A stretch of DNA of 64,000 nt from Nitzschia sp. DOCU1 (Eukaryota > Bacillariophyta > Bacillariophyceae > Bacillariales > Bacillariaceae): assembly GCA_951394045.1 (NCBI GenBank), contig OX595987.1:1116001-1180000 (forward strand). Direction: 5' to 3'. The notes beneath the pieces are model-generated. The model was not told the origin of the DNA and ran no database searches. It saw only the letters and a list, made by a program, of their open reading frames with translations. Shown here in pieces: positions 33,701-42,196 of this stretch. The first letter of the stretch is position 1, and every line of letters starts with the position of its first letter. Both the position numbers and the translations under genes were made by a program.

Positions 33701-34179
33701 ATCCTTGCCTTTTTGATTTTCGAATGTCCTTTGGGTCTTGACGTTTTTGGAATTTCCCCCGGGTGGGAATCAGAATCGATACCGGCGGCACTCGTGGAGC
33801 GCTTCTTTGCCTGTTTTTTGCGTTTGGATTCATGAGACTGCTTCGGTTGTACAAATGCCGTTTCTGTCTTTTCGCCGCGGCCTTTTCTTGTAGCGCCGTG
33901 CTTCTTGGCCTTTTTGTTTGTACTGATTGATTCTATAGTCGGCTGTGGTTCTTCTGAGACACCCTGGGAGTCAGACTTTTTCCTTTTCGCTTTCTTGCTT
34001 TTCTTATGCTCAGAAGAAGACGACGGGGCCGTCGTTGGCGCCAACGACGGTTCTTGAAATCCCCACCGTCCAGCTGGGAATCTTGGGTGATTCGATCGAC
34101 CACTGACAAAGATTCCAACGTGGAAAAGTTCGACGACAAGCATCAAAGAAAGAGACAGCAAGGCCCATCGTGTGGACAT
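30766..34179 (-). CDS. Inositol polyphosphate 5-phosphatase with signal peptide and long disordered N-terminus
   Basis: Removes the 5-phosphate from inositol phosphates or phosphoinositides. Of 1137 residues, the last 350 form the catalytic IPPc domain: VTWNLAEE, LILISGQECEN (metal-binding Glu), GNVFHNKGAIAAFVQV, FVTAHMAAH, FFCGDLNYRVDL, RIPAWTDRILF and SDHRPVKGTF. All are expected motifs, so it is probably active. The start at 34179 opens with a classic hydrophobic signal or anchor (WALLSLSLMLVVELFHVGIF, then VSG). Between lie about 750 residues of Lys-rich, then Ser/Thr/Glu-rich low-complexity sequence with many TE/ES runs and NxT sites. A secretory-pathway entry for this enzyme class is unusual. 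It could be ER/Golgi-anchored or secreted. Convergent with the V-ATPase gene. Confidence 0.85.
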   Translation of the reverse strand: MSTRWALLSLSLMLVVELFHVGIFVSGRSNHPRFPAGRWGFQEPSLAPTTAPSSSSEHKKSKKAKRKKSDSQGVSEEPQPTIESISTNKKAKKHGATRKGRGEKTETAFVQPKQSHESKRKKQAKKRSTSAAGIDSDSHPGEIPKTSRPKGHSKIKKARIGSDSSSTATVRGREADGVYGSSRSLKRGYENRRTFSDEASDSSTHATSKKTKKLRKVHTKPVEVGPQLTQDREEARVIQAESKKKSAKKRRKAEKKNVSEGLPIASTETADTPVDESTPGAGIEGSDERSNLEDAELVSDGSLNSVETVHAESSLPGIVVPPIAAPEATEESFVEESVRGVFESGSLDPVQVEESVEYTEKEPLSPVLHETSIDTPKTVEPTGPDPSIAVAQVSDSTENVENEYTVSSAFLSFDIVGKKVEATGGSTDGPTSFDIEITPSLDHIEEEPVSTSTPSESATASAIEDDTPKLERAESFLGEDGDSTMPTETSLEPDSREVETDEDGGQDDESTVEPTIQTTIEHVQTDEPTSIESNTTIDPTSVVGEGSASTDEGPTAIAKDDSVAVHVTTESQERDPVSVDATEEDSKDANENLMDVIAEEGPTSEQGGELEDEDDESDGDEEDVSTVMPTAIQTESESPEPKTPEENTGESPDDPYLDPDMVHFIGNFLNEDIEEVRAWTNAETSSSTDSGNATTSLNETRGGSQVAIETNVTYSDKDRVKLDSENTVGSLLVESEAIDSLEDKGSTTDESKGAPHIIEAGKTETTQKTISLDRNSLEASEDKETDAIVSIVTWNLAEESPAEDDAVFIREFRKAGIKKGTGSDLILISGQECENIKPRRSEGRRSREYRRLMIKMLGKDYVPIALHLLGGIQFGLFAKRSFLKEIEHVSIADVTCGIGNVFHNKGAIAAFVQVKARNPSNDSVDGIPRAKSLRMMFVTAHMAAHVKNSDARDADFWRISSELEAQAPEGFLPGQRAESQGSDRSFLFDSVDRAFFCGDLNYRVDLPREVAEYTILMGDRTTDWMDLMKHDQLFRTMTEGRAFPGFAEGKITFAPTFKFDKETGEYDTSHKQRIPAWTDRILFKPWGTKVLSYDSVPGAQHSDHRPVKGTFRVNMEGRELPPTQKRRKKPSKRNPRE

Positions 34180-34965
34180 GGTGAACGATGATGTGTGCCT
34201 CAGGGGAACTTAATTGTGGCTCCAGAGAATAGATGAGAGGAGGATATCAAAGATGATCCATTAACACAGAGGTTGGGCAGAGGGCATTGATTGGCACGTC
34301 ATTTTGGGTCGGCGTCAAAAATGTGTGCGGTGTGTGTGGTTCCGTGAGGACTTCCACGTGTCGGAATTTCTGACTCTCCTCGCGCTCCCGAAAAGGGCCG
34401 ACGTTGTCTGATGGGTCATTTAATTCGGAGTAGTCCACCTGGGGCGAACTACTACCTGTAGTCGGTAGGACTACCAGGTACCAGGTAGTCTAATGCTTCC
34501 TATCCCCTTTTGAAAAGAGCAGCATTCTAAAGCAAGTCCTATTGATCCCTGTTGCATATGTACTTATAAAAAGAGTTGAGAAGCAATCGTCTCTACTTGT
34601 GAATGAAAATGGCAGCTCTCTGCCAAAAAGTAATGATCATGCGGACAAACTATGCAATTCAAGTATCCAAAATTCAGAAAACCCCAAACAGCGTAGGGCC
34701 CTAGTAATATATTTCAAGAGAAACGTGAATCAACGACTACTTGTACGACTTTCATGTCTTGATAAGCAATATCAATTCTATGTATGTGACGAAGCAGGCT
34801 GCCCCCAGCTCAGTCGACGGGCTACATCTAGGTCAACCAGTCATGTCAATGACCATTCCAACGATCTCAAGCTTTCAGGGATCCCGTCCATAAACTATTT
34901 CATTCCCATTGCATCTGGACCCCTGTCGATCGGTTTTTTTAAAGCGACGTCGATCGATTCTTGCT
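34180..34965. other. Intergenic, 786 bp
   Basis: Upstream of the 5-phosphatase and downstream of the plastid-type gene. Contains a palindromic GGTAG/CTACC element at 34469-34490. A forward open frame (34542-35027) lacks an ATG start and coding character. Confidence 0.5.
34469..34490. repeat. Near-palindromic GGTAG/CTACC element
   Basis: Arms GACTACC and GGTAGTC flank AGGTACCA, giving 22 bp with two central mismatches. A related element occurs near 12631. Function unknown. Confidence 0.5.
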
Positions 34966-35280
34966 TTAATCCGAAAAGAACGCTACCCAGCAGAGGTACA
35001 GGATGGGCAAGGAAAGGACCAAGCTGAATCCAGTCATCATGGAGAGCTCCATATTCATGATTTCCTCGTTCTGTCGGTTGAGCTCCTCCATCTCCGCTCT
35101 TGTCATATCCCGCGATTCGATGAAGCTCAAGTCCTCTTTCGGTTTCTTCTTGTTGCCAAAGACAAAGGCGGCCGTGGACGATTTCGTCGCGGCGGACACC
35201 GATGGCATGGGAGCAAATCCCGAGGTGAGAGGTGCCATGGCACCAAGAAGGGCAAGGATAAGGATCAAAAGCCGAGACAT
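34966..35280 (-). CDS. Small plastid-targeted single-TM protein
   Basis: No family recognised. The 104-residue precursor begins MSRLLILILALLGAMAPLTS followed by GFAPMPSV: a signal peptide ending in an SG|FAP site, the diatom type of plastid targeting. A Ser/Thr/Ala-rich transit segment follows, then a charged helix (ESRDMTRAEMEELNRQNEEI) and one C-terminal membrane helix (MMTGFSLVLSLPILYLCWVA). The shape fits a small thylakoid or envelope protein with an N-terminal stromal helix. The start at 35280 is chosen because it begins the signal peptide; the open frame upstream has no such character. Divergent from the CNX1-like gene. Confidence 0.72.
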   Translation of the reverse strand: MSRLLILILALLGAMAPLTSGFAPMPSVSAATKSSTAAFVFGNKKKPKEDLSFIESRDMTRAEMEELNRQNEEIMNMELSMMTGFSLVLSLPILYLCWVAFFSD

Positions 35281-35651
35281 CGTTCGTTGAATGACTCTAT
35301 TGTCATGAAATATGGGAATGGTCTCCGTCGTCGTTGCCTTGGTTCGCCGCACTTTGGCTCTAGAGGTGTCACACTGGCTTACGTGGTGAATGTGCTTCCG
35401 TCGAATACGACGACTGCATATTTTTACGACTGCCTTTGGATATATCTTTTGGATTTTTTGGCGCCAAAAAGTCTCCCTCAAAATGGGAACCCCAAATCTG
35501 CAAACGATCACATCATCGTCGTATATCTTTCCTATGCATTGCATCCCATCGTCACCATCGACTTCCACTCTCTCTCGTTTCTCCTATGCAAATCGCCACA
35601 GTAGGAACGAATGCATAAGAGCCCACATACGTTTCGCTATTGCAGTATTCA
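35281..35651. promoter_or_regulatory. Divergent promoter, small plastid gene / CNX1-like gene
   Basis: 371 bp between two gene starts on opposite strands. No specific motif was recognised. Confidence 0.5.
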
Positions 35652-37783
35652 ATGAGTCGAGAGTCGCCTTCTCGTCCCTCGAAACGACCCAGATTTATTA
35701 AAGACGAGAAAATGACGTTAGATGAACACCCCATGGTTCCGGTGCCGGATGCGATCCGAACAGTCCTTCGCGAAACAGCCCGAATACTCGTGACGCCCAA
35801 GGCCAAGCCCAATCCATCCCTTGTGATTCCATCGGATGCGCCTTCTTTGGAATTATTTGGCAAGGTCTTGGACGAGGACGTCCGAATGAAAGAACCTGGC
35901 TATCCGCCCTACAATGCAAGTATAATGGATGGATACGCCATTCGAACCTCAGAGTTTGGGACTACAACTGGCTCCGACGATGCGTGGACGCACCATGTTG
36001 TCGACAAGGTGTATGCAGGAGATGGACAGGCACCAAAATCTGCTTCTGACGACAGTCAAGGCCTGCCGCCCGCCTACTACATTACGACAGGTGCCGTGGT
36101 TCCAGATAGCTACGATTGCGTCGTGCCAATCGAAGAATGCGTTGTCTCCGAGGACAGACAAAAGATTCGCATTCAATCTTCGGCTACGATTGAAGCAAAT
36201 CATTGGATTCGTCCTATTGGTTGTGATATCGCTGCCGGTTCGGTAGTTTTGCCAAAGGGACATGTCCTTGATCCCGTCGCTTTGGGACTGTTGAAACAAT
36301 CCGGCTGTGATTCCATCCTGGTCAAGCGCCCGTTAGTGATTGGTGTGCTATCTACAGGAAATGAATTGATTCTAGGACCAAAAGATGACGCCTCGACGCC
36401 AGGGAAAATTCCTGACGTAAACCGTCCGATCCTACTTAGTATGCTCGCAACCTTTGGAAGCTATTGCCAGCCTTTGGATTTGGGAAACGAACGGGATGAC
36501 AATGTCCATGCCATGACAAAAACGATTGATCAAGCGCTGGAGAAGTGCGATGTCATCATTACTACGGGAGGTATTTCCATGGGCGAAACAGATATTGTCG
36601 AACAAGTGTTGGTGGAACACTGCAGTGGTAAACTCCACTTTGGGAGAATGCACATGAAGCCAGGTACGAAAACGATCTCGGAGAAACGTCTTTGAAAACA
36701 TTTCGTGCGGCTTAAATGCTATTGTGATTCACAGGGAAACCGACAACCTTTGTATCGATCCCAAAGGGCGATGCGGTGCGTTTGGTGTTTGCCATGCCAG
36801 GCAACCCGGTGAGTGCTACCGTTTGTACCCAACTGCTTGTTAGACCTTGTCTGGATCTCTTGTTTCATGGTGTGAGCAATACCAGCACAGTCGGTTCGAT
36901 TTCCGACGAATCGTTGGACAAGATCGTAGACGCAGCTCTGGTCCATCCCGAAATCGACGCCAAGTTGACACATGACATCAAATTGGACCAAGAACGACCA
37001 GAATATCATCGCGTCACTATAGAGAGACTACTGGACGGTTCCTTTGGCGTAACTACAACAGGCAATCAACGGTCGTCTCGGCTCATGAGTTGCCGGGATG
37101 CACAAGCACTTCTTGCTCTGCCTGTTGGTAGCCCGTCGAAACCGTCCGCTCTCAAGGGAGAAAAGTATCCAGTCCTCTCGCTAGGTGAGCTCCGCGGCAT
37201 CAACTCGCTGCAGCTAAAGGACGCAAGCCATCTGAGAAAAGCCGGCCGAAAGGCCAAAATTGCGGTGGTTGAAGTAGTGCCAAAGGAAAAAGTTGGCCTT
37301 TCCAGACTTGATGAAACCTGTGCGAGGGTTGAAGGTGCTTTGAGTGGGTCTAAGAGTGGAAACGCGGTGGTTGTGTCCAAGAAAACATTCTCGGATTCGC
37401 TGGACAAACTATATTCGGAAGTCATCGATTGCAATGGCGCCGATTTGGTGGTTGTGTCGTGCGTGTCCTTCGATGGGTCCTTCAGCTACCATTTGGACGT
37501 CGTTGCTGCTCTGCGAGAGAATCTATCAAAGCCGGCCAAGGCTTTAGCGCTCCAGGCGAGACAAGGTGCAGCAAGTGAAAACCCTACTGCGGCTCTTTTT
37601 GAAGTTGTTGTTGGTTATGCAGCAGAGGAGCAAGGTACCATGGTCATTTGCTTGCCAGACATGGGCGTGAGTGGTGGCCTAAGCAACGTTCGAGGACTTC
37701 TGAAGCATGCTCTCAACGTTGCACGTGGAAAGCCCCACAATCACCACCACACCCATCAGCATGATCATGACAAGCCGCAGTAA
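35652..37783 (+). CDS. CNX1: Molybdenum cofactor biosynthesis protein, CNX1/gephyrin-like (MoeA domain + divergent C-terminal domain)
   Basis: Inserts molybdenum into molybdopterin for enzymes such as nitrate reductase. Exons 35652-36663 and 36735-37783 (71-bp intron), 686 residues. The E (MoeA) domain, about residues 15-465, shows PGYPPYNASIMDGYAI, ITTGAVVPDSYDCVVPIEE, VLSTGNEL, IITTGGISMGE and MKPGKPTTF, the last formed exactly across the intron, then VFAMPGNPVSA. The C-terminal 190 residues sit where plant CNX1 has its G (MogA-like) domain and keep a similar outline (KIAVVEVVPKEKVGLSRLDE, then ADLVVVSCVSF and TMVICLPDMG), but lack a recognisable GGTG motif. The tail is His-rich (HNHHHTHQHDHD). 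The E domain assignment is secure. The C-terminal domain may be a degenerate G domain or something else. Confidence 0.88.
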
Positions 37784-37855
37784 AAAATCGTGGTAAAATA
37801 CAATGGTGGTCTAGTTGTACCGTTTGTGCAATACAAGCGTTGGCTTTCAACAGTT

Positions 37856-39125
37856 CTACTTCTTTGGTTCTTTGTTCTTCTTCACGTTGAGTCGTTTCCG
37901 CTCTAGCAGTTCTGCGTCTTCAGCGTCCAGGGTTTGGCTATTCAGTAGTTCCATCACTCGCATGATGATTTGATATACGAGTATTGGAGCTCGGAATATT
38001 CCAACTGCAACTGTTTCCAGCATCCCTAGGAGAGACTTCTTGTCTTGCTCCATCGGTCGATTCTCGTCTAGGTATTTTTGAATATTTCGTAGCCGCTCCT
38101 TCTCTTCATTTGTCAATTTCTCGACAACCGAAACTGCTTGAGCCTCTAATTCTCCGATTGGTCCCTTGATGGTCGCATCCATGGGTCGTACTAACGTTTT
38201 TTCAGGCTTTGTTTGTCGATCCAGCGCTCGCTGCCTCTCCGCTTCGACCATTTCCAATACCACCATTTCAAATTCACCAATGGGGCCCGGGACATCAATC
38301 GGTCGTACAATTTCTTCTCTGACTTTTGACTGTTCAATTCGCAATTTCTCTGCATCCAAAACTTCACGGATCGCTTGCACCGCCTTCCATTCTGCGTCGC
38401 CCAACGGACCACGCAGCGACTCGTCCATATCCTTGGGGCGGAGCGTCCTGGATAAAGATCTCGCACGTTCCGCTTTCCGCACTCTCTCCAGGAAATCCAC
38501 AAATTGCTTCTCCATAAATCCCAACGGCCCCAACTCTCCGTCCGGTGCTTCAGCTTCGTAAGGTCGAACCAGAATTCCTCCAAGTCGAATAATCTGTTTC
38601 GCCCGGATTGCCTCTTCTTCGAAGACTTTTCGTAACCAATCCACCGTTGATTTTTCCATTAAACCCTACAAAGTGACAAGGATGTATGAGAAACCATAAT
38701 TCCTGTTTCAAAATGATGTCGGCAGCCACCCATTCCATTCCACTCACCAGTGGACCAATCTTTTCTTCACTAGCATCCATTGGTCGAACATAGGCCGGTT
38801 CATCTCCCATCATTCGCGCTAAACTTTCCTCCACTCGTCGATCCGCCTCCTTGCTCTTGAACACCGAAGTTCGCCAATCATAATCCTTCAGACTCAATTC
38901 AGCTAATCGCAACAAATTAGGATTCTTTTTGGCTTCATCGGGGTCGACTTCTGGCTCGTTGGCCTGCGCCAGGAATAGCCGAGACGACACTGGCACTAGC
39001 CTTATTTGCCTAATAATAACACCATGACATCCATGAAAGGCCCAAGATAATCGCACTACCAACGAGGCAGATACCACCAAGACCACACCCCAGGATATTC
39101 TTGGACTCGTGATAGAAAATGGCAT
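37856..39125 (-). CDS. Plastid-targeted protein with repeated RP(x)nGPxG units
   Basis: No family recognised. Exons 39125-38748 and 38665-37856 (82-bp intron, EKIGPL|GLMEKS), 395 residues. The N-terminus is a signal peptide (GVVLVVSASLVVRLSWAFHG) with a WA|FH site, suggesting plastid targeting. Then come about five copies of a unit of roughly 45-55 residues: an (V)RPxD/Y segment, GP[LI]GxxE and a charged amphipathic helix (for example LVRPMDATIKGPIGELEAQ and IVRPIDVPGPIGEFEMVV). A hydrophobic stretch near the C-terminus (VAVGIFRAPILVYQIIMRVM) could bind a membrane, followed by a Lys-rich tail. The repeats suggest a structural or scaffold protein; that is inference. Confidence 0.75.
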
Positions 39126-39685
39126 GCTTTCTATTTTGTGGAATGGAACTCTGGAAAACTTGGAAGAAAAATATGGCTCTCGATCCTCAAGTAAAACCTC
39201 AATATCACAACCGCCTTTCAGCAGCACGTAGTCCCTGGAAGCACTTCTTTAAACGTGCGGTGCTGCAAATGATATGACAGCTTCCACTTGATGGAAGTAT
39301 TGCCAGTCGTTCACTTTCGTTTTACTACAATTACTACAAAAGAGCGGGGAGGTTTTGGATGAGATACTTCCTTGTCTCGCGAACCGCTCTGATTGGCTCC
39401 TCGTGGCAGCGTAACAACGGTTCGTGCAACTTCAGGTATCTTTTTCGCCACGTCATGCTACTAATCGACTACTCCGAGCGGAGCTATCAGGTGACGTCAT
39501 GATCGAATTCTCGGTTTGGGGGCAGAGGCAGATCTCATCGCACCACCAGAATCCAACATGCCCGACCACCATGACTTTCATTTTAGAAGACTTGAGATGA
39601 GCAGCTGTCATTGCCCCACTGCCATCAACATTGTAAGAGTGCAAGCAGGAGTCCCACGCAGAATGAGAATAGAAGACTCGAAAAG
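39126..39685. promoter_or_regulatory. Divergent intergenic region, 560 bp
   Basis: Separates the starts of the repeat-protein gene and the rhomboid gene. No motif was recognised beyond short ORFs. Confidence 0.5.
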
Positions 39686-40690
39686 ATGAGTAATCGTTTT
39701 CGGGAGCTGCTAGGAAGCACCCCACCGACAACGCTGGGCATCCTAGCGGTTTGCCTGAGCGTTTACGGGCTTCAACTGGCGATGGATCTCGACTTGGAGC
39801 GATTTACCATGTGCCCGCGTCTCGTTCTCTACGTGCACGAGTACTATCGCATCATTACGTCTGCGCTATTTCATGGGAATCTGATGCACATCGGAATGAA
39901 CATGTTGTCAGGATTTCATTTGAGTACAACGCTGGAAAAGCGACTCGGCACGTTGCCACATTTGGTGACGACACTGGGGGCGATTCTGTGCACATCAATC
40001 GTCTACCTTGCAGTGGCATGGACAGCTTCCTTCTTGTTTGCCTACGATGCTTGGATGTATCAACATTCGGTGGGCTTCTCGGGCGTATTGTTTCATTTTT
40101 GCGTTCTGGAGAGCCACCTGTCGTCCAACACGAGTCGAAGTCTCTTTGGGGTCATTAATGTTCCAACCTACTTGTATCCTTGGGCGTTGCTGATATTACT
40201 GCAGTTCTTCATGCCGAATTTGTCCTTTTTGGGTCATTTGTCTGGAATCTTGACAGGGACCCTACAGTACTATGGCCTGCTCGACGTTATTACTATTGGA
40301 CCAGATTTGGAAGGCTCGCCCGCTATTTCTTGGCTAGCGCAGAGACTTGGAGGCTTTGTCGCGGCTCCGTCATTGTCGGATACGGCCATCTTTCAACAGC
40401 CATTAGGACTCCTCCATTCCATGCGGGGTGGGTTTCGTAGCATTTTCCGATTGGCAAAGAATATTCTGGAAACCTTCTCAGTCTGCATCTTTGGTCGAGG
40501 TCATCGCTGGAATGCCAACATTCGACTCCTCAACTGGTCAAGTAGTAGTACAAGTGGTTCACCCGCTGGCCTGTCCGCTTCTTCGGAAGGACATGTTCTT
40601 GGATCGGCGCTGGACGAAGATGAAGAGTGGGGTGGTCTGCCTACGATTGCGTCATTGGAGAAGGAAGCATTAACCAGCCATATTGTTTGA
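39686..40690 (+). CDS. Rhomboid-family intramembrane serine protease
   Basis: Cleaves transmembrane segments inside the bilayer. The 334-residue protein has about six hydrophobic helices in its first 200 residues. Family marks in order: YYRIITSALFHGNLMHIGMN (the HGNxxHxxxN helix), GFSGVLFHF with the catalytic Ser in GxSG (about residue 132) and the later catalytic His in FLGHLSGILTG (about residue 182). Both dyad residues are present, so it is likely active. The loop and length resemble the RHBDD1/RBL14-like ER or Golgi group rather than mitochondrial PARL, but no UBA or zinc-finger domain is seen in the Ser-rich tail. The start at 39686 (MSNRFRELLGSTPPTT) is the first ATG before the first helix. 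Confidence 0.83.
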   Translation: MSNRFRELLGSTPPTTLGILAVCLSVYGLQLAMDLDLERFTMCPRLVLYVHEYYRIITSALFHGNLMHIGMNMLSGFHLSTTLEKRLGTLPHLVTTLGAILCTSIVYLAVAWTASFLFAYDAWMYQHSVGFSGVLFHFCVLESHLSSNTSRSLFGVINVPTYLYPWALLILLQFFMPNLSFLGHLSGILTGTLQYYGLLDVITIGPDLEGSPAISWLAQRLGGFVAAPSLSDTAIFQQPLGLLHSMRGGFRSIFRLAKNILETFSVCIFGRGHRWNANIRLLNWSSSSTSGSPAGLSASSEGHVLGSALDEDEEWGGLPTIASLEKEALTSHIV

Positions 40691-41633
40691 GGTGGGCGTC
40701 GTGGACAGAGTGGCTACACACGCAACAAAGGATTGATTCCACACTCGATGTCTCCAATCAAACTAACTGCCAGCAATAGGAAGTCGTGGATTGAGGTCTA
40801 GCTTGTGAGAAGCTTGTCGTTTTGACTGGCATTCTCGGCTATGCGTTCTCCACCATTGCCTCGGCTATGAGCACATTCGGCGTTCTCTACCGGTGGAGCA
40901 TGATATGTAGCCTACACTCTAACATGCTCCTCGACCGTCGTTGGTAAGGCTAATTGGCTCGTCACGGTAAACGGCACATTGGAACACTGTTTCTGGCAGG
41001 AATGGAATCAGATTCCCCTCCACCTTCACTACTCCGATCGATTTCAATTCGACACTCTAATGCATGACACTCTATATCTCATCCTTTCTACAACAGAAGA
41101 ACGCCCACTGGCATTTCTTGACGACGAGAGTCCTACGAGCACCAAGTACCTGCACACTTTCGAATGAATAGATTCTAGTAATAAAATAGAGCCCCAACAA
41201 CCACCATGCTGTAGTGTCGTGGCAAAAACGGCATCGTCCGAACATCTCCCAAGCATATGCAGGCAGGGCGGTGGTGAGCAATGGATGATGGACTTCATTG
41301 TCGATCGAATTGCTCGAAGCAAAATTGCTGCCAAGCTCGCCTGGCCGCTGCCTGGGTCAAAGAAGTCACGAGATGGGCCTGCGCGCACACGTAAATACTC
41401 GTATTATTGGTGTAATTAATAAAAGAGAAAGGCGAAGCTTGGCTCGCTCCGAGACGAGAACCCATTGGCGGGAATGGCATTCGTGATTGGCGAATGACCG
41501 TTTCTACGCGTGCAGCTACTAGTGGTAGTGATAGAATCAATTCGAAAGTACGAAAACTAGCTAGTGTTATATTCGCAGTTGGTCTTGTTCGAGTATCGTA
41601 TAAGTTGAGTGGAGTACCAATCGACTCTGGGCA
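40691..41633. other. Intergenic, about 0.94 kb
   Basis: 3' flank of the rhomboid gene. Only short frames without coding signature. No RNA gene or repeat was seen. Confidence 0.5.
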
Positions 41634-41954
41634 ATGCACGCTAATAGAATGCTTCCATTATTCCATTGTTTCCTTTTTGTCTATCCTGTGTCAACTATCA
41701 TCGGTGATGGAAAAGATTGTTCAAGACCTGGCTCGGTTACTAGTAGACTTCTCATCGTCGGTGCCGATTTGGACTTTGCATCGTCATTGGCACCTCTTAT
41801 TCCAATTAATTCAAACAGATCGGTTGTTTGTTCAAATGGCGCAATACCCATGGATTGTTTTGCTGGAGACTCTCAAACAAATTCCAAAATCGTGATGTCG
41901 AATGATACAGCACGCGTCAAACTCAAGACCGTTCGTTCCCAATACTTGTGTTGA
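41634..41954 (+). CDS. Possible small secreted Cys-containing protein
   Basis: No family recognised. A 106-residue frame with a hydrophobic N-terminal segment (MLPLFHCFLFVYPVSTIIGD, from 41649) that looks like a signal peptide. A polar segment follows with four Cys (KDCSRPG, SVVCSNG, MDCFAGD and the last residue) and several NxS/T sites. Codon structure (frequent GNN and third-position C/G) is more gene-like than in the overlapping frame 41494-41895. Support comes only from composition and the leader, so this remains a candidate. It would be convergent with the hydrolase gene 240 bp away. Confidence 0.35.
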   Translation: MHANRMLPLFHCFLFVYPVSTIIGDGKDCSRPGSVTSRLLIVGADLDFASSLAPLIPINSNRSVVCSNGAIPMDCFAGDSQTNSKIVMSNDTARVKLKTVRSQYLC

Positions 41955-42196
41955 ATAGTGTGGGTGTCCAGTGTCCAATACCCTTGGCTCTTTGAAGAGT
42001 CGGGGTTCTCCATCGTTCCGACGATTGTAGCATTATAGGGGGACGCAGTCTAGCTGGACGAAGTGCCAGCGTATTGGGTGAGTCGTCGCTCTCCTCAACA
42101 CGTGCCTTGATGCAGAAATCATTTATTTAAAGAAGCAGAGTATCGAGAGTAGTTTCATGTTGATAGTGCAATGCAAAATCCACTGGGCCAAAATTT

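Noticed and set aside
34542..35027. 161-codon forward frame
   Set aside because: No ATG start, runs antisense into the plastid-type gene and has no motif or coding bias.
41494..41895. 133-residue forward frame with ATG
   Set aside because: Overlaps 41634-41954 in another frame; codon pattern and leader favour the latter.
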